The notes under the pieces were generated by a model. The model did no database searches. It saw only the letters and a list, made by a program, of their open reading frames with translations, and was not told the DNA's origin. 64,000 nt of DNA from Paraburkholderia silviterrae (GTDB lineage Bacteria; Pseudomonadota; Gammaproteobacteria; Burkholderiales; Burkholderiaceae). Position 1 is the first letter of the stretch; each line of letters opens with the position of its first letter. The stretch spans positions 88,514-152,513 of the forward strand of contig NZ_SMRP01000017.1 in the NCBI RefSeq assembly GCF_004353915.1. The letters run 5' to 3'. Made by a program: the position numbers and the translations under genes. Shown here piece after piece: positions 62,119-64,000 of this stretch.

Positions 62119-62575
62119 GCTTGAGCGCCTCCGATGCGTGATGGATCGCCGCGCGAATCCGCTGATAGGTCGCACAGCGGCAGATGTTGCCGCTCATCGC
62201 GTCGTTGATGTCGGCGTCGGTGGGACTGGGCTTCGTCGCGAGCAGCGCCACCGCCGACATCACCTGCCCCGACTGGCAGTAGCCGCATTGCGGCGCCTGC
62301 GCCTCGATCCAGGCGGCCTGCACGGCGGCCCCGACCTTCTGCTCGTGGATCGCCTCGATCGTCGTCACGCTGCGGCCTTGCAGCGAGCCGACCGGGGTCA
62401 CGCACGCGCGCGTGGGCTCGCCATCGAGATGCACCGTGCATGCGCCGCACAGCGCCATGCCGCAACCGAACTTCGTGCCCGTGAGCCCGAGCTCGTCGCG
62501 CAGATACCAGAGCAAGGGCATCTCGGGATCGCCATCGAATTGATGGCGCTGACCATTCACCACAATCTGTACCAT
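62111..62575 (-). CDS. 2Fe-2S small subunit of the IorA type
   Basis: A 154-residue electron-transfer subunit. The plant-type cluster is held by Cys38, Cys43, Cys46 and Cys58 (TKFGCGMALCGACTVHL). The second cluster uses Cys97, Cys100, Cys132 and Cys134 (APQCGYCQSGQ and GNICRCATYQRI). It passes electrons from the molybdenum site of the partner to an acceptor. It has no signal of its own and is expected to be carried through Tat with the large subunit. The ATG at 62575 starts the ferredoxin fold; the frame upstream is open but unrelated. Confidence 0.93.
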   Translation of the reverse strand: MVQIVVNGQRHQFDGDPEMPLLWYLRDELGLTGTKFGCGMALCGACTVHLDGEPTRACVTPVGSLQGRSVTTIEAIHEQKVGAAVQAAWIEAQAPQCGYCQSGQVMSAVALLATKPSPTDADINDAMSGNICRCATYQRIRAAIHHASEALKHA

Positions 62576-63025
62576 GTTGTTCGGCCTTTTCTGTGCTGTG
62601 AGGGTGGCGACGTCCAGCTCAAACGGACGAGCACTCACTCGGCGAGTGTATGCAAGGCGAGTACAACGGGCCATGCCGAATAGTCCGCTTCTTTTGCCTG
62701 ATCGTCTTGAATGCGCGTACGAAATAAATGAATATGCATGCGTTCGGCACTACTCCATGCGCGCCATGCGCATGCGAATCTCCCCATATATTCCCGCTGT
62801 TATGTCCATCATGCAATTTTCGCATGGTGCTATGTGTAATCAGCATTGGACGCACCAGGGCAAGTCGCACGAGTATCCGCGTTCTGCATTTGTAGCCGCC
62901 TGGCCGCACTCGGCCTTTCAATGCGCATACATGCATTGAAGGCGCAGCGAAAATGCGTGTGACGAGAACAAGGATCGGGCGAAAGTCGCAGCGATACCTT
63001 GCGAGTCTGGAGATAAGGAGACGAT
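62576..63025. other. Intergenic region between iorA and the amino-acid permease
   Basis: A 450-base region, AT-richer in its first 300 bases, that holds both divergent promoters. Repeated TGCAT-rich words (ATGCATGCG near 62738, ATACATGCAT near 62929) could be operator elements. No gene was recognised. Confidence 0.45.
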
Positions 63026-64000
63026 ATGAGTAGTTCAGTTAAACGACATATCGGCCCGTTCGCGCTGATGTTCACCGGCCTCGGGTCGATCATCGGTTCG
63101 GGCTGGCTGTTCGGCGCGTGGAAGGCTGCCAAGATCGCCGGCCCCGCCGCCGTCTGCGCATGGATCATCGGCGCCGTGGTCATTCTCGCGATTGCGCTCA
63201 CTTACGCCGAGCTTGGCGCGATGTTCCCCGAATCGGGCGGCATGGTCCGCTACGCGCGCTACTCGCACGGCGCACTGGTGGGATTCATCAGCGCCTGGGC
63301 CAACTGGATCGCCATCGTTTCGGTGATCCCCATCGAAGCCGAAGCCTCGATCCAGTACATGAGCACCTGGCCCTACCCCTGGGCGCATGCGCTGTTCGTG
63401 AACGGCGAGCTCACTCCATCGGGACTATTGCTCTCGGCGCTGCTCGTCATCATTTACTTCATGCTCAACTACTGGGGTGTGAAGCTGTTCGCGCGCGCCA
63501 ATAGTGTCATCACGATCTTCAAGTTCATCATCCCCGGTCTCACGATCGCGGGCCTGATGGCTACGGGTTTCCATCACGAGAACTTCGGCCAGTCGACCGA
63601 CTTCGCGCCCTATGGCTGGTCGTCGGTGTTCACGGCCGTTGCCACCAGCGGCATCGTGTTCGCGTTCAACGGCTTCCAGAGCCCGATCAATCTCGCCGGC
63701 GAGGCGCGTAACCCGTCGAAGAGCGTGCCGTTCGCGGTGATCGGCTCGATCCTCTGCGCGCTCGTGATCTACGTGCTGTTGCAGGTTGCTTATATCGGCG
63801 CAGTCAGCCCGTCGGATGTCATGAAGGGCTGGAACACCTTCAACTTCAAGTCGCCGTTCGCTGAGCTCGCCATTGCGCTGAACCTGAACTGGCTGGCGAT
63901 TCTGCTCTACGTGGACGCGTTCGTGAGCCCGAGCGGCACGGGCACGACCTACATGGCCACGACCTCGCGCATGATCTACGCGATGGAGCGCAACAACACG
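63026..64000 (+). CDS. APC-superfamily amino-acid permease (partial; runs off the window)
   Basis: The first 325 codons of a permease with at least eight predicted helices. HIGPFALMFTGLGSIIGSGW and LFGAWKAAKIAGPAAVCAW are the conserved helix-1 region with its GSGxxxG turn, and AFNGFQSPINLAGEARNPSK is the helix-6/7 region. The pattern is that of the aspartate/proton symporter (YveA/AspT-type) group. The ATG at 63026 follows AAGGAG. Substrate specificity is inferred from similarity only. Confidence 0.88.
   Translation, partial: MSSSVKRHIGPFALMFTGLGSIIGSGWLFGAWKAAKIAGPAAVCAWIIGAVVILAIALTYAELGAMFPESGGMVRYARYSHGALVGFISAWANWIAIVSVIPIEAEASIQYMSTWPYPWAHALFVNGELTPSGLLLSALLVIIYFMLNYWGVKLFARANSVITIFKFIIPGLTIAGLMATGFHHENFGQSTDFAPYGWSSVFTAVATSGIVFAFNGFQSPINLAGEARNPSKSVPFAVIGSILCALVIYVLLQVAYIGAVSPSDVMKGWNTFNFKSPFAELAIALNLNWLAILLYVDAFVSPSGTGTTYMATTSRMIYAMERNNT

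Overview
The window is high-GC DNA with the codon habits and gene content of a Burkholderiales bacterium, most likely Paraburkholderia, Burkholderia or Caballeronia. Pointers are three outer-membrane porins of the Burkholderia type, a DUF4148 protein, a near-canonical 2,2-dialkylglycine decarboxylase of the size and active-site numbering known from Burkholderia cepacia, and many single-gene LysR, MarR and GntR control units. It is chromosomal and metabolically accessory in character. I see no rRNA, tRNA, CRISPR array, phage module or complete transposon.

Layout. 1-10 kb: the start of a pyruvate dehydrogenase E1-alpha gene, a long-form glutamine synthetase, several small proteins, a berberine-bridge-type flavoprotein, an exported beta-carbonic anhydrase, a J-domain protein and a response regulator with no adjacent sensor. 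10.9-14.6 kb: a porin, an exported beta-propeller and an oxalate/formate-type antiporter, a probable carboxylate uptake unit. 14.8-18.4 kb: a DUF4148 protein, a 3-hydroxyacyl-CoA dehydrogenase, and a MarR regulator facing a YciI-GST operon across fully overlapping promoters. 18.5-19.8 kb: a fluoride riboswitch and crcB, with two coupled DUF190 genes converging on it. 20-25.1 kb: a PRISE-like reductase, a collapsed diguanylate cyclase, a secreted PD40 plus F5/8C protein, and small proteins. 25.3-30 kb: dgdA, then an AT-richer cassette (EamA exporter plus IPNS-like 2-oxoglutarate oxygenase), then a LysR gene that may be the displaced dgdA regulator. 30-35 kb: pyruvate kinase, pirin and an exported PQQ-type propeller.

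35.2-46.1 kb is a divergent catabolic cluster. One arm encodes a porin, a ring-cleavage dioxygenase, a flavin monooxygenase and a fumarylacetoacetase-like hydrolase; the other encodes a KstD-like dehydrogenase, an NTF2-like protein, an SDR, a second porin and a BON protein, with a GntR regulator between them. Together they read as dehydrogenation of a cyclic ketone to a phenol, hydroxylation, meta-cleavage and hydrolysis, with uptake by the porins. 46-53.4 kb: two head-to-head LysR genes, an OsmC protein, a transglycosylase fused to a VirB9-like segment, DUF488 and a purine permease. 53.4-64 kb: an FMO-like protein, a UPF0182 membrane protein, a LpxL-like acyltransferase, an IorAB-type molybdenum hydroxylase and the start of an amino-acid permease.

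Small gene remnants (LysE, GGDEF, DUF2945, SRPBCC, a purine permease tail, a flavoprotein N-terminus) are scattered between the intact genes, so this is a region with repeated deletion and gene loss. All functional calls come from reading the sequence; none was checked by a database search.
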